Shown piece by piece: positions 18,575 to 28,067 of a stretch of 56,093 nucleotides of DNA. The stretch is from positions 6,118-62,210 of the forward strand of contig DEAW01000119.1 in the NCBI GenBank assembly GCA_002348315.1. Direction: 5' to 3'. The notes beneath the pieces were generated by a model. That model worked only from the letters and a program-made list of their open reading frames with translations, was not told where the DNA came from and did no database searches. How positions within the stretch are numbered: position 1 is the first letter of the stretch; each line of letters opens with the position of its first letter. The stretch is from Planctomycetaceae bacterium UBA2972 (GTDB lineage: Bacteria > Planctomycetota > Planctomycetia > Pirellulales > Pirellulaceae). Both the position numbers and the translations under genes were made by a program.

Positions 18575-19384
18575 TTATTTATTCAGTGCTTTATTGTCTT
18601 TAGGGATGACTCCGCCACCCATATATATTTCCGTTTGTGGATGAGCGTCCTTCCATTCTCCCCAGGTTGTCACAATATAAGGATAGTCCGGTATCGGCGC
18701 ATCTTCTGCCGAGTGCTTAAACTCTTCGTTTTCGTAGTAGAAGAACATCTCTTTATCCACCCATCCACCGAGTCCCATATTGAGGAAGTCCCCTCTGCTA
18801 CTCGAAGTGAACACTCGGGCTCGCTCATGGATATCGCAATAGGTGACGGAAATGGGGACGTTATCTATAAGATCATTGACGACTTTCGATCCGAAGGATT
18901 CAAAAGCATTGGCCAGGTACGCGCGATGTTTATCACCCACAGTGACACCGATCACGCGTTCGGTATCATTTAGGTTTGCCTTGTCGACCGAATGGATGAC
19001 CGGTGAAATCAGCCCTGGTAAAACCATCGGGGTATCCGCCGGGGCTCGTTTTCCGTTGATCATCGAGGGTGACATGTCTTCGGGAATTCGAATTTGGACT
19101 TTTTCATTATCCTGAGCAACGGAGGCTGCCAGAATAATGACTCCTGTGCAAATCACGATGATAAAGAATGCAGCAAAATACCATACAACTCGTGATTCTT
19201 CATCATCCAGGTCTTCGTAGTCATAGTCATCATCTTCTGCCTCGTCAGAAAACAATGGATTGATCTTCTTCTCATCAGACTCCACGACTTCAGCTAGCTC
19301 ATCATCACCAGCTGTTTCCACGCCTGCTTCCTGAGGTTCAAGTTGATTGTCTTCGACTTCCTGGTTTTCGCTTGAATCATTCAT
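18575..19384 (-). CDS. DUF3179-like membrane protein
   Basis: A 269-residue protein. Residues 1-66 are very acidic (many Glu and Asp) and probably unstructured. One membrane helix lies at about 68-91. The region from about 125 onward resembles DUF3179 (LISPVIHSVDKANL, VIGVTVGDKHRAYL, VNDLIDNVPISVTYCDIHERARVF). The usual VTYCPLCGS segment of DUF3179 reads VTYCDIHER here, so one Cys is lost. Function is unknown. It is the last gene of a close-spaced minus-strand series, 21 bases after a TPR gene, and would expose its domain outside the membrane. Confidence 0.7.
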   Translation of the reverse strand: MNDSSENQEVEDNQLEPQEAGVETAGDDELAEVVESDEKKINPLFSDEAEDDDYDYEDLDDEESRVVWYFAAFFIIVICTGVIILAASVAQDNEKVQIRIPEDMSPSMINGKRAPADTPMVLPGLISPVIHSVDKANLNDTERVIGVTVGDKHRAYLANAFESFGSKVVNDLIDNVPISVTYCDIHERARVFTSSSRGDFLNMGLGGWVDKEMFFYYENEEFKHSAEDAPIPDYPYIVTTWGEWKDAHPQTEIYMGGGVIPKDNKALNK

Positions 19385-19405
19385 GATTTATAGGATGGGC
19401 CTTTG

Positions 19406-20869
19406 TTATTTTTGGGGAGGATTCGTCTGTGGCAGGACAGGCACTTTGGGTTGCGTCGTCTGCGGTAGTACAGGTGTGTTGGCAGGTGTGTTGTTTGAAT
19501 TCGGGAGGACAGGCGTTTGTGGTTTCAGAGGTGCTTGAATGGCATCCTCTCCGGCAACCGTTCCTCCACTTTGTTCGATGAAGATGCGATTTAAATTTTG
19601 TGTTGCAGCTTCATGCGTCGGATCTAGTTGCAGTACGGCCTGATACCAACCGATTGCAAGTTCGGGTTTACCAATCTCCTCAGCAAGTTGTCCCAGTTCC
19701 ATTCGCATGTCAATGTTCGTAGGCTCGCCAATCGCGTCGGTATTGAGTTTAGAGAACCGTTCACGTTTTTGGCGGAGCGAATCGGACATGGCGATGTACT
19801 TTTCTGCATTCTCGTTGTCCCCCACACCCCGGTACGCTTCGGCCAGTTTGTACATTAGTTGATCGTCTTTAGGATGAGACTCGAGTCCCTGCAGGATTGT
19901 GGCAATCGCTTCGTTGTATTGTTTATCCTGCACCTGAATGGTTCCGGTCAGCAACACAGCGTCCCGTTGACTCGGATCTGCCTCAAGTGATCGTGCGAGT
20001 TGGTCCAGTGCCAATCCGGGATCGCCCAGATTGTAATCACACTCTGCTCTTAAAGCGAGTACCTGAGGGGTTACGGTCACTAACTGCAAATAATGTTTTG
20101 CTTCGCCGTATTCCCGTAATTTAAGACAAATCTGTCCTAATCCAATCAGGACTTCTTCCTGATAGTCAGCCCAGCGATCTTTTTCCAGACAAGTAATATA
20201 AGCAATTTTTGCATCTTCCCATTGCTCGTAGTCCTGTTGAATCATTCCCATGAAGCGATAGATCTGAGCATCTTCCGGGTTGATTTCGGCGACCTGCATG
20301 GCCGCTTCAATCGCATGCTGCATATTTCCCTGGTCAAAGTGAAGCGAGGCCATTAATTGATAGGCAGGTAGGCATTTCGTATCCAGGCTTTCACCGACTT
20401 TGATAGCGGTTTGCAGGTAGTTAATGGCGGAAGCGTAGTCCTTTTGACGAAATGCCATCTCTCCGGCTATGTAATACATATAGGTCGTAATGGTCTCGTC
20501 GGTCGTCGCTTTGATTTCCTGTAAGGACTCTGCCGCTGCCTGATTATCATCGGCCATCGCTTGGGTGAACGCATTAAGCATGGTGATCTGTTCTGCAGGA
20601 GCTCCTAGTTGCTCTAACGCATTGCGATGCATAATGACGTCCGGAGTATGCCGTGTGTGGATCGCTCGAATTGCTTCCTGGAAATGGTCACTTGCAGAGA
20701 GTTGATCGTTTTCGCCGACATTGAATCCCTGAGTATTCTTGTCGATGAGCGAGATCGAGACGACGACCAGCAGGATAACGATGATCACTGCGACCAGCGA
20801 GGCTTTGCTGCTCAGCAAAACCTCTACGTCGTTTGAGTCTTGTTCAGTGTTCGTGTTTTCAGTATTCAT
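19406..20869 (-). CDS. Membrane-anchored TPR-repeat protein
   Basis: A 487-residue protein with a single membrane helix at about residues 26-44 (hydrophobic run ending near SLIDK). The rest consists of many tetratricopeptide repeats, with typical units such as AYQLMASLHFDQGNMQHAIE and IYRFMGMIQQDYEQWEDAK. The C-terminus is a Pro-rich tail with the tetrapeptide PVLP repeated three times. TPR arrays bind partner proteins, so it likely scaffolds the FG-GAP proteins encoded next to it. Spacing is 21 bases to the DUF3179-like gene and 30 bases to the CRTAC1-like gene, consistent with one operon. Confidence 0.85.
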   Translation of the reverse strand: MNTENTNTEQDSNDVEVLLSSKASLVAVIIVILLVVVSISLIDKNTQGFNVGENDQLSASDHFQEAIRAIHTRHTPDVIMHRNALEQLGAPAEQITMLNAFTQAMADDNQAAAESLQEIKATTDETITTYMYYIAGEMAFRQKDYASAINYLQTAIKVGESLDTKCLPAYQLMASLHFDQGNMQHAIEAAMQVAEINPEDAQIYRFMGMIQQDYEQWEDAKIAYITCLEKDRWADYQEEVLIGLGQICLKLREYGEAKHYLQLVTVTPQVLALRAECDYNLGDPGLALDQLARSLEADPSQRDAVLLTGTIQVQDKQYNEAIATILQGLESHPKDDQLMYKLAEAYRGVGDNENAEKYIAMSDSLRQKRERFSKLNTDAIGEPTNIDMRMELGQLAEEIGKPELAIGWYQAVLQLDPTHEAATQNLNRIFIEQSGGTVAGEDAIQAPLKPQTPVLPNSNNTPANTPVLPQTTQPKVPVLPQTNPPQK

Positions 20870-20899
20870 GATTTGCGTACGATCAATGTAGTAAATCGG

Positions 20900-22702
20900 T
20901 TAGTTATTAGATTGGATGACGGTCAGAGCATGCGTGGTGGGGATGTCCTCGATTTCCTGAGTTTGTCCGTCCGGCCATTGAATCACAAGGCTATTGATAG
21001 TTGTATCGGCAGGTAAGCTCCAATACATTCGGGGATCACTTTGTGAGAGATAGCTGGCACCACCTCGGGTGAGTCGAATAAAGTCTCCAGCGGAAGTCTT
21101 GAGTGTAAGAATACTCCCGACAGCATCTCGATTGGTGGTCCGTCCAATGAGTTTCACTCGGACATTCAACCCCGTTTGTTCGGTCGTGTTTTCAACGATG
21201 GCAGCGGGTTCGACATTGTTGCTAAAGACAAAATCAGCATCTCCGTCATCATCGAGGTCTCCCAACGCCAGTCCACGCCCCATATGTTGGGTGCCCATGT
21301 AGCCATCGTCATCGAATTTCTTACGGATCATTTTGCGGTAATTGTTCGAGTCGTTCTGTTCGTTGACCAGTAGGACCGGTAGCTGGAACTGGTTACCTGA
21401 CCGTGGATAGTTTATGACATGACCATTGGTGATCAAAATATCTTCATCTCCGTCATAATCGAAGTCATAGTACAGTGATCCGAATCCTACAAACAGTCCT
21501 CCGAGGGAAGTGACGCCCGTACGATCTGAAACGTAGGTGAACATTGCCTGTCCGTCGTTGCGATAAAGCGCGAATGCTTCCTGCTCATAATTAGCAACCC
21601 AGATATCAGGTTTTCCGTCGAGATTGTAGTCTCCGACGTCAATCCCCATACTCCCATTTGAATTGCCTAGACCATCAAAGGCGACCGAATGGAGCGTGCC
21701 CCGTTCTTCAAATTGCCCGGTACCATCGTTGATATAGAGAAAGTTGGCGACGGTATCGTTGGCAACGTAAATGTCGATATCCCCATCCAGGTCATAGTCG
21801 GCACTCATCACGCCCAGCCCTTTACCTAGATTGTTTAACTGCGCGAATTCTCTGGCGTTAAAGAAAGTCCCGTCACCGTTACTGTAGTAAATGTTGTCTG
21901 GCAGCGGTTCGAATTCCTTCGGAGGACAGATTTCTCGCTGGCTTGGTGTGGGGCCATCACAATAAGGATGATTATCAAAAGACCAATTCACGTAGTTACA
22001 TACGTAGAGGTCCAGAAATCCGTCGCCATTGTAGTCACCCCAGGCGCCGCTACTGCTCCACAAAGTGTTATCGAGTCCGGCTGGTTCATGAATTTCGAGA
22101 AACGTACCGTCTCCCTGATTATGAAATAAGAGCAGCCCATTCCAGCCTGTTAGGACGAAGTCCGGAAAGCCATCATTATCAAAATCTCCCACCTGACAAC
22201 CGTGAGTGTACAGAGTTTGATTATCGGTATAGCTAACGCTGGCTACATTTTCAAAAGTAGCATCTCCGCGATTCGTATAAAGGGCACCAGGAAGCCCGGT
22301 GATTTTGTCGTTCTCTTTACCTTCATATCTTCCACCGCCGGGGAAAAATATGTCCAGCGTTCCGTTCTGGTCAAAATCAAAGACAGCCACACCGCCACCT
22401 AGCGATTCTAAAATACTGTTGTTGCCCGCTTCAAAGTCGTTGCGGTAAGTAAAATCGACACCGGAGTCCGGAGTGATTTCGTCCAGACGGATATTTTCTC
22501 CGACTTGCTCGCTACCAAGATTTTCATCATGACTGAGTTCGGGTAGGATTCCGCTTCCCTGATTCACTTCAGCCACTGGTTGGTCAATTTCTCCGAGATT
22601 GGTCAATTGTTCAAATGGATCGTCTTCGCTGCATCCACTTAAAATGGCCAGTGAAATCAGGGAGAGTGCTGTGAACAGAATTGAATTGGTTTTGAATGTC
22701 AT
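20900..22702 (-). CDS. CRTAC1-like FG-GAP/ASPIC-UnbV lipoprotein
   Basis: A 600-residue lipoprotein (lipobox LSGC followed by SEDD). The central part is a beta-propeller with repeated calcium-binding FG-GAP motifs of the form DxDxDGxxD, for example DFDNDGFPDFVLTG, DYNGDGFLDLYVCN and DYNLDGKPDIWVAN. The C-terminal 75 residues match the ASPIC/UnbV domain (AVGSILTLKTSAGDFIRL, GGASYLSQSDPR, VIQWPDGQTQEIEDI). The same architecture is found in vertebrate cartilage acidic protein 1. The role in planctomycetes is unknown; surface binding or adhesion is plausible. It is flanked on both sides by TPR genes. Confidence 0.92.
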   Translation of the reverse strand: MTFKTNSILFTALSLISLAILSGCSEDDPFEQLTNLGEIDQPVAEVNQGSGILPELSHDENLGSEQVGENIRLDEITPDSGVDFTYRNDFEAGNNSILESLGGGVAVFDFDQNGTLDIFFPGGGRYEGKENDKITGLPGALYTNRGDATFENVASVSYTDNQTLYTHGCQVGDFDNDGFPDFVLTGWNGLLLFHNQGDGTFLEIHEPAGLDNTLWSSSGAWGDYNGDGFLDLYVCNYVNWSFDNHPYCDGPTPSQREICPPKEFEPLPDNIYYSNGDGTFFNAREFAQLNNLGKGLGVMSADYDLDGDIDIYVANDTVANFLYINDGTGQFEERGTLHSVAFDGLGNSNGSMGIDVGDYNLDGKPDIWVANYEQEAFALYRNDGQAMFTYVSDRTGVTSLGGLFVGFGSLYYDFDYDGDEDILITNGHVINYPRSGNQFQLPVLLVNEQNDSNNYRKMIRKKFDDDGYMGTQHMGRGLALGDLDDDGDADFVFSNNVEPAAIVENTTEQTGLNVRVKLIGRTTNRDAVGSILTLKTSAGDFIRLTRGGASYLSQSDPRMYWSLPADTTINSLVIQWPDGQTQEIEDIPTTHALTVIQSNN

Positions 22703-22758
22703 GGATTTGCGTTGTGAATGTTCGGAGGAAGAGTTTCGATTGTTGAGTGGAGGAACGA

Positions 22759-24198
22759 TTAGGATGGGTCCGAAGAGTTGTCCGTGTCATTTTCTGCGGG
22801 GGTAGTTGGCGATGGTTCTTTGGCAAGGCGAGCTTTCGCTTTGGCGACTTCATTGGTAAACCGATCAAGCTGTTCCTGCAATGAAGGGTCGTCCTGGATT
22901 TTGGCTTCGTAATATCGTTTCATGAACTCGAGTGTGGGTAAGTAAAGTGGATCCAATTGATATGCGGATCGCATCCAGATCATGGCTTCCTGCTCAGATC
23001 CGTATTTCCAGAATCGATTGGCGATGTCAAGGCGTTGATCGATACTGTCCTTTCCACTGCTGATTCGTTGAGCGAGTTCATTCGCATCTGCCAGGTGTTC
23101 TTTAATCTCTTCGACATAGTCGAAATGTTCCTGAGCTTCATTGAGTTTTCCCATGCTACGTAATCCCATTGCCAACATATGTCGGGCATCCGTATTGCGA
23201 GGGTCTCGTTCGATGACGGGTTCGAGTACCTGAATGCCTTCTTCAGGACGATTTGTTTCGACCAGAATACGTCCCAGTTCAATGGTGGCGGAGATATGTT
23301 CCGGGTACTCGGTTGTGACAACGCGGAGAATTGTTTCGGCCTGTTCATCTCGTCCGAGCATCCGCAAGCAATGAGCCTGAGCGGTATAGGAATCGACTCG
23401 GAATCGAGGGTCATTTTCTGCCATCTTCAGATATTGAATCGCTCGCTCGGTATCTTTAAGCGTCAGTAAGACGTCGGCGATATCGAGTGCTGCCTGATAG
23501 TATTTAGGATTGATTTCCAAAGCACGTCGATAGGCTTCTTCGGCCAGTTTGTGATTGAAGAGCGATTTTTGGATGACGCCTTCCAGATAATGCGGTCGAG
23601 CATCGTCGGGGAAGTCACTTTGCCAGGCTGCGGCTAACTGTAACGCAGCATCGTGTTGTTGGTATTGGAGGAAACCGATGATGTAGGCTTCGCATATTTC
23701 ACGTTCATCACCGCGTGGATCATTTAACAGCTCAGGTAGTTTAGGTTGTGCCATATCAAGATTAGCAGCCTGTGCGGCAGCCAGAACACGCTCACGTTGA
23801 ACCATCACCGAGTCGAACCCGGCATCCTGAGCCTGTGCCAGAAAGGCATTCATTTTGTCGTAATCGCCACGTCGCCGTTCGAGGCGAGCCGTGAGAAAGT
23901 AGATTTTCGCTTTGTTAGTGAATGGGAAAGATCGTAACGCATCAACGTGTTCGCGAGCCGTCTCTAGGTCATGTTCGAGCAAGGCTGCCTGAGTTTGAGC
24001 CATGTGATATTCGGGATACCCGACAAACACGGCAATGATCAGTAATGCCAGGCCAGTGGCAATCAAGACAAGCCTGCTGAGATTGCGTGGTGGTTTAGTC
24101 GTGGGTTGTGAGTCCTGCCTGGCAGCATCATCAGTTGACTCTAAGGCAGCATCCGTTTCGATCACTTCCTGTTCGACTTCTGAAATCTCTTCTGACAT
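22759..24198 (-). CDS. Membrane-anchored TPR-repeat protein
   Basis: A 479-residue protein with an acidic N-terminal tail, one membrane helix at about residues 42-62, and about ten TPR units, including the canonical AEEAYRRALEINPKYYQAAL and ARHMLAMGLRSMGKLNEAQE. The last 60 residues are charged and probably coiled or disordered. It has the same plan as the TPR protein at 19406-20869 and may be a paralogue. It lies 56 bases upstream of the CRTAC1-like gene. A scaffolding role for the neighbouring propeller proteins is inferred from the pairing only. Confidence 0.87.
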   Translation of the reverse strand: MSEEISEVEQEVIETDAALESTDDAARQDSQPTTKPPRNLSRLVLIATGLALLIIAVFVGYPEYHMAQTQAALLEHDLETAREHVDALRSFPFTNKAKIYFLTARLERRRGDYDKMNAFLAQAQDAGFDSVMVQRERVLAAAQAANLDMAQPKLPELLNDPRGDEREICEAYIIGFLQYQQHDAALQLAAAWQSDFPDDARPHYLEGVIQKSLFNHKLAEEAYRRALEINPKYYQAALDIADVLLTLKDTERAIQYLKMAENDPRFRVDSYTAQAHCLRMLGRDEQAETILRVVTTEYPEHISATIELGRILVETNRPEEGIQVLEPVIERDPRNTDARHMLAMGLRSMGKLNEAQEHFDYVEEIKEHLADANELAQRISSGKDSIDQRLDIANRFWKYGSEQEAMIWMRSAYQLDPLYLPTLEFMKRYYEAKIQDDPSLQEQLDRFTNEVAKAKARLAKEPSPTTPAENDTDNSSDPS

Positions 24199-24343
24199 GT
24201 TGTTTTACGTGATGGGTTAAGTGGACTGCATTGAAAAACACTGGGTTGACGTTCGCCAACGCTCGCTTGGCGCATACTTCTATGTAAAACATACGCTACT
24301 CATACAAGAGTGCTACGATTGAAGAGCCGAATTTGGTCGAATC

Positions 24344-25951
24344 CTATTGCGGAATAATCGAATTATTCCACCAAATCGATACATCCGTACGTGGATTCAT
24401 TGCTGAATCTTCAAATTGGGCCGTTGCGATATCCAGGTCACCGTCCTGGTCGAAATCTGCGACGACAATGGTCGCCTGATTGCAATTCCCTGTTTCGATG
24501 CGGTGAGGCTTGAATTCTCCGTTTGCCGTTGTTTCAAACCACATCAACGAGTCAAGCGTATTGAGTGATACGCCTTCGAGCGGTCGGCTAATGAGGCTGC
24601 TGCAAACGACATCTAAATCTCCGTCCTGATCTAAATCTCCGGCCACAGCTCGATGAATCCCCGGTAGGCTTCCCAGGACATGATTTTGCCAAGTGCCATC
24701 GCCATTGTTTTCAAGCCAATGCGCCGCATGATAGGGCACAATATAAAACGTGTCGAAGATGTCGCCGTTGGTATAGAGTACGTCCATGTCACCGTCTGAG
24801 TCGAAATCCACCAGATCGATTCCAGTGGAACCCCAGGCCGGGCTGTTGGCAGCGAAAATGTTTTGTCGACGAAATGTGCCGTCACCACGATTTAAAAATA
24901 GCTCCACCACTTCATGTTCCTGACTAATGACCGATACAAAGTCGAGGTGCCCATCCTGATTTATATCGACGGTGGGCACATGAATCACGCCATGCCGATC
25001 GTCGAGTCTTTGCCTGGTATATTCGGGAACGCCGTTTTCGACTTTCTGTTGAGTGAGCAACCAGACATTGCCCGTGGCACGCCAACCAAATTCGGCCACC
25101 AGTAACTCATCCGTTCCGTCCTGATCAAAGTCACCAACCTGAATATCGGTGACACGACCGAGGCCATTGGCCAGGACGTCGGCTGTAAACGTGTTATCTT
25201 CACCAGGTCGTAACCAAATGACTCGTCCGTCGTAATGATCTGCCGGCAGGAAGCTTCCTAAGTCAGCAATCAGAAAATCCGCCTGACCATTCTGGTCGAG
25301 ATCCGTAATCGTGCTATGAGATGGATTATTTAACGTGATGCGGCGACCAGGTTTCACTTCCTGATTCTCAAACTGTAATTCGAATACTAAACCGGACTTC
25401 ATGTCACAACCGAGCAGGATTGATTGCTCGAGTGATTCATGTTGCGTGGCGTCATACCAAGCCAGATTGGCGATGCCAGGTGGGGCCTCGGGAAGCGTTG
25501 GGTAAAAGTTGGGGACGAAGGAGACAGGTGTTTTGTTGAATCGAACGGGAGGGTTGGTATCGCTGGCGATGACGTCCGGGACTTCAATCACTTCCGGCGC
25601 TAATTGACGATAGTATTCGACGACATCTCCTTTCTGAGGCACGGTTAGATCGTTACGCCCCGACTCCTCGTACAACTGATACATCAATTGAATTTCGGAA
25701 AACCAACCCGCTTTAGGGATTGCTGAAGGAGGAGGAGTCGCGTGACAGTCTCCGCAAAACTGCTGTACTTCGACGGCGATACGATCGAGATCCAGATCCG
25801 TTGTGTTGCTTTCACTCTCGAGTTGCCCAAAGTCGATGTCGATACGCTCACCAGAATCCTCTCCACATCCGCTGATCCCGAGCAACAGAATTAGGCATAG
25901 TACATCCAACCAGTATCGGCGAAAGGCGGGGTGTATTGATATCTGATGCAT
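24344..25951 (-). CDS. FG-GAP/VCBS lipoprotein with one CxxCH motif
   Basis: The ATG at 25951 gives 535 residues; a GTG at 25963 is in frame but less likely. The signal ends in lipobox GISGC. Shortly after, FCGDCHATPPPSAIPKAGW is a single CxxCH site that could bind heme c, in a small cytochrome-like segment (about residues 60-120). The remainder is a beta-propeller with repeated DxDxDG sites (DLDQNGQADFLIADLG, DFDQDGTDELLVAEFG, DINQDGHLDFVSVI, DFDSDGDMDVLYTNGD). There is no ASPIC/UnbV domain. It is the first gene of the minus-strand series; 145 bases separate it from the next TPR gene. Confidence 0.85.
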   Translation of the reverse strand: MHQISIHPAFRRYWLDVLCLILLLGISGCGEDSGERIDIDFGQLESESNTTDLDLDRIAVEVQQFCGDCHATPPPSAIPKAGWFSEIQLMYQLYEESGRNDLTVPQKGDVVEYYRQLAPEVIEVPDVIASDTNPPVRFNKTPVSFVPNFYPTLPEAPPGIANLAWYDATQHESLEQSILLGCDMKSGLVFELQFENQEVKPGRRITLNNPSHSTITDLDQNGQADFLIADLGSFLPADHYDGRVIWLRPGEDNTFTADVLANGLGRVTDIQVGDFDQDGTDELLVAEFGWRATGNVWLLTQQKVENGVPEYTRQRLDDRHGVIHVPTVDINQDGHLDFVSVISQEHEVVELFLNRGDGTFRRQNIFAANSPAWGSTGIDLVDFDSDGDMDVLYTNGDIFDTFYIVPYHAAHWLENNGDGTWQNHVLGSLPGIHRAVAGDLDQDGDLDVVCSSLISRPLEGVSLNTLDSLMWFETTANGEFKPHRIETGNCNQATIVVADFDQDGDLDIATAQFEDSAMNPRTDVSIWWNNSIIPQ

Positions 25952-26251
25952 AAAACAGAACACTATCAGGTTTTAACCGTACTATTTTTATGGTTCGGCA
26001 ACGAAGCTTTGGTAAAGAGCTAATACAATAGCAACATTGACGAGTCGGGAAAATGTCAGACTTGGTACTAGACTCAGTACGGAAATCGGACCGGAACGGG
26101 TTGGTTTGTATTTTTCTGCATGCTCCAAAAAACAGATTAATACGCAATTATCTCGGCAAGTCCTCGCCCGAGGTGATATGTTTTTGATGAAACTCCGCGC
26201 AAACGAACAACACTACTCAGGCATTCTCAACACAATTAGGTTTTTTTAATA

Positions 26252-27061
26252 ATGAACAGGCTTATTCAATCGATTTTGATCGTTGCAAGTTGCGGTATCA
26301 GTCTATGTGCTCAGGATGCTAAGCCAAAATATCCGATCAGTATTGCTGCACAAGAATCCAGTATTTATGTCGCTGATCGTCAAATGCCAGGGATTTGGGT
26401 GATTCAGCAGGGCAAAGCGACTGTTTATCATCAGGCAGCGAAGAAATTCGGAACACCTCTCAATGCAGTGAGGTGCTTAGCGATCGATACAGACGGTTTA
26501 TTATTAGCAGGAGACAGTGCCACTCGAGACATTTATCGCTTCAATGCAGAAGGAGTTCCAGCGGCTTTGACAGGAGGAAAAATTGGGATCCCGATGGGTA
26601 TCGCCATAGCCTCTGACGGGACGATCTATGTGTCGGACCTGGAGCTTCACCGCATTGTCACGGTAGGAGCTGATGGCACAGTCAAAGAATTTGCCAAAGT
26701 GCAGGGGCCTGCCGGATTGAGTTTTGATGGTGATGGAAATCTATTTGTTGCGACCCGTAGTGCACAACGATTAGTAAAAATATCAACGGATGCAACGGTG
26801 ACGGCTGTCGCAGGGGCAAGTGAAATTCGATTTGCTCAGGACGTTACTGTGGATTCCGAAGGTCGCGTCTTAGTCACCGATAGCTATGGAAAGTCGATTT
26901 GGAACTTTTCCGGAGATGCATCGCGGATTTTGCAGGGAGAGCCCCTTGTTAACCCCGTAGGAATTTCGGCATCACCTGCCGGAACCTTTCTGGTCGATCC
27001 ACGAGGATTGGGCGTCCTGAAACTTGAGGGCGATCAAGCAACTCGTTTGCTGTCCGAGTAG
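26252..27061 (+). CDS. Exported NHL/SMP-30-like beta-propeller protein
   Basis: A 269-residue protein with a signal peptide (cleavage near SLCAQDA). About six propeller blades are visible with the repeated pattern of NHL or gluconolactonase-type proteins: LAIDTDGLLLAGDSATRDIY, IAIASDGTIYVSDLELHRIV, LSFDGDGNLFVATRSAQRLV, VTVDSEGRVLVTDSYGKSIW. No catalytic set can be assigned, so it may be a binding propeller or a lactonase relative. It is divergent from the FG-GAP lipoprotein gene, with the shared upstream region at 25952-26251, and convergent with the creatininase-like gene. Confidence 0.8.
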   Translation: MNRLIQSILIVASCGISLCAQDAKPKYPISIAAQESSIYVADRQMPGIWVIQQGKATVYHQAAKKFGTPLNAVRCLAIDTDGLLLAGDSATRDIYRFNAEGVPAALTGGKIGIPMGIAIASDGTIYVSDLELHRIVTVGADGTVKEFAKVQGPAGLSFDGDGNLFVATRSAQRLVKISTDATVTAVAGASEIRFAQDVTVDSEGRVLVTDSYGKSIWNFSGDASRILQGEPLVNPVGISASPAGTFLVDPRGLGVLKLEGDQATRLLSE

Positions 27062-27078
27062 TAACTTCGTTTATCGGC

Positions 27079-27801
27079 TTAAGGGTGAAACTCGGGAATC
27101 GTGGCTATTTCCGTACCATCGATCATGCCCTGAACAAATGCGGCCACATTGTTAACGGCTAGATCAATCAACGCCTGACCATTTTCGGCGGTGGCATGTA
27201 GTGGTTCTTTATCCGTCTGATCCTGCATTGCATCAGGACGGACGTTTTCAGGAAAGGCGGCCATGGCAAAGGCAGTTTCAAATTCCTGTGCATGTCCCGG
27301 ATAACGCTTTGTCTCGAGATACGGTTCAGCTTCTTCGGCAGAGATGAGGTCCCAGTACGATTTGAACTGAAGGTTGATTTCCAGTCGTTGTAAGAATTGC
27401 CCCCACATTCCCTGGCAGGGAGCGATATTGCCGCCATGTCCGTTGAGCACCAGAATGTTAGTGAATCCCGCATCATGCATGGACCGAATAGTATCGAATA
27501 AGACGCTAAGCCAACTTCCGGGCAGGGCGGTCAAAGTACCAATATGTCGCATGTGATGTTCGCTGATTCCGATGTTCATCGACGGTGCCACCAGCACGTG
27601 TGGTGCTAGCTTGGTTGCAATTGCCGTACTCAGATGCATGATACTGGCATAATCATGTTCCATGGCTAAGTGTTCAAGGTGTTGTTCGGTGGCGGCAACC
27701 GGAATGATACAGGCTTGCAGTTCACCGCTTTCCATACGTTCACGAAATTCACGGCGAGTGTGTTTACCAAGTAATGCTTTGTGGGGGTATTCAAGTGACA
27801 T
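27079..27801 (-). CDS. Creatininase family protein
   Basis: A 240-residue amidohydrolase of the creatininase/MftE family. Metal-site motifs are ATEQHLEHLAMEHD near residues 37-50 and the family signature VLNGHGGNIAP in the middle. The segment ISEHHMRHIGTLTALP is also typical. Members hydrolyse creatinine or related amides, such as formylated intermediates in flavin and deazaflavin synthesis, so the substrate remains open. A 66-aa gene follows upstream on the same strand 65 bases away and may share the transcript. Confidence 0.88.
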   Translation of the reverse strand: MSLEYPHKALLGKHTRREFRERMESGELQACIIPVAATEQHLEHLAMEHDYASIMHLSTAIATKLAPHVLVAPSMNIGISEHHMRHIGTLTALPGSWLSVLFDTIRSMHDAGFTNILVLNGHGGNIAPCQGMWGQFLQRLEINLQFKSYWDLISAEEAEPYLETKRYPGHAQEFETAFAMAAFPENVRPDAMQDQTDKEPLHATAENGQALIDLAVNNVAAFVQGMIDGTEIATIPEFHP

Positions 27802-27866
27802 AGATTCGTGTTTCTTCAGTCTGAATTGTGGGCTTTAAGGATCCGTCGGTTGGGAATCGCGAAAGG

Positions 27867-28067
27867 TTATTCAACTTCAGAATCGGCAATGACGGCAGCA
27901 TCAATCGCGTTGGCCATTTGAATGGTCTCTTTGATAGCTTTCTTCATGAGTTCTGTTTCATTGCTTCCGTCGTAAAGCCCACTAGCATAAAAAGCACTAT
28001 AGAGTCTGGATGCTGCGGCAAGTAGATGACCTTCAGATTCCTGGAGTTGCATATAGGACTTAGCCAT
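27867..28067 (-). CDS. Small hypothetical protein, 66 aa
   Basis: A short acidic, largely helical protein (MAKSYMQLQESEGHLLAAAS at the start). The ribosome binding site AAGGA lies 8 bases before the ATG, and the frame and composition look genuine. Alanine- and glutamate-rich helices suggest a small helical bundle or a dimer. No family is recognised. It is 65 bases upstream of the creatininase-like gene on the same strand, and divergent from fumC. Confidence 0.6.
   Translation of the reverse strand: MAKSYMQLQESEGHLLAAASRLYSAFYASGLYDGSNETELMKKAIKETIQMANAIDAAVIADSEVE

Noticed and set aside
24254..24272. Hairpin CGCCAA...TTGGCG between the TPR and FG-GAP genes
   Set aside because: Only 6 base pairs and no T-run on the transcribed strand; not convincing as a terminator.
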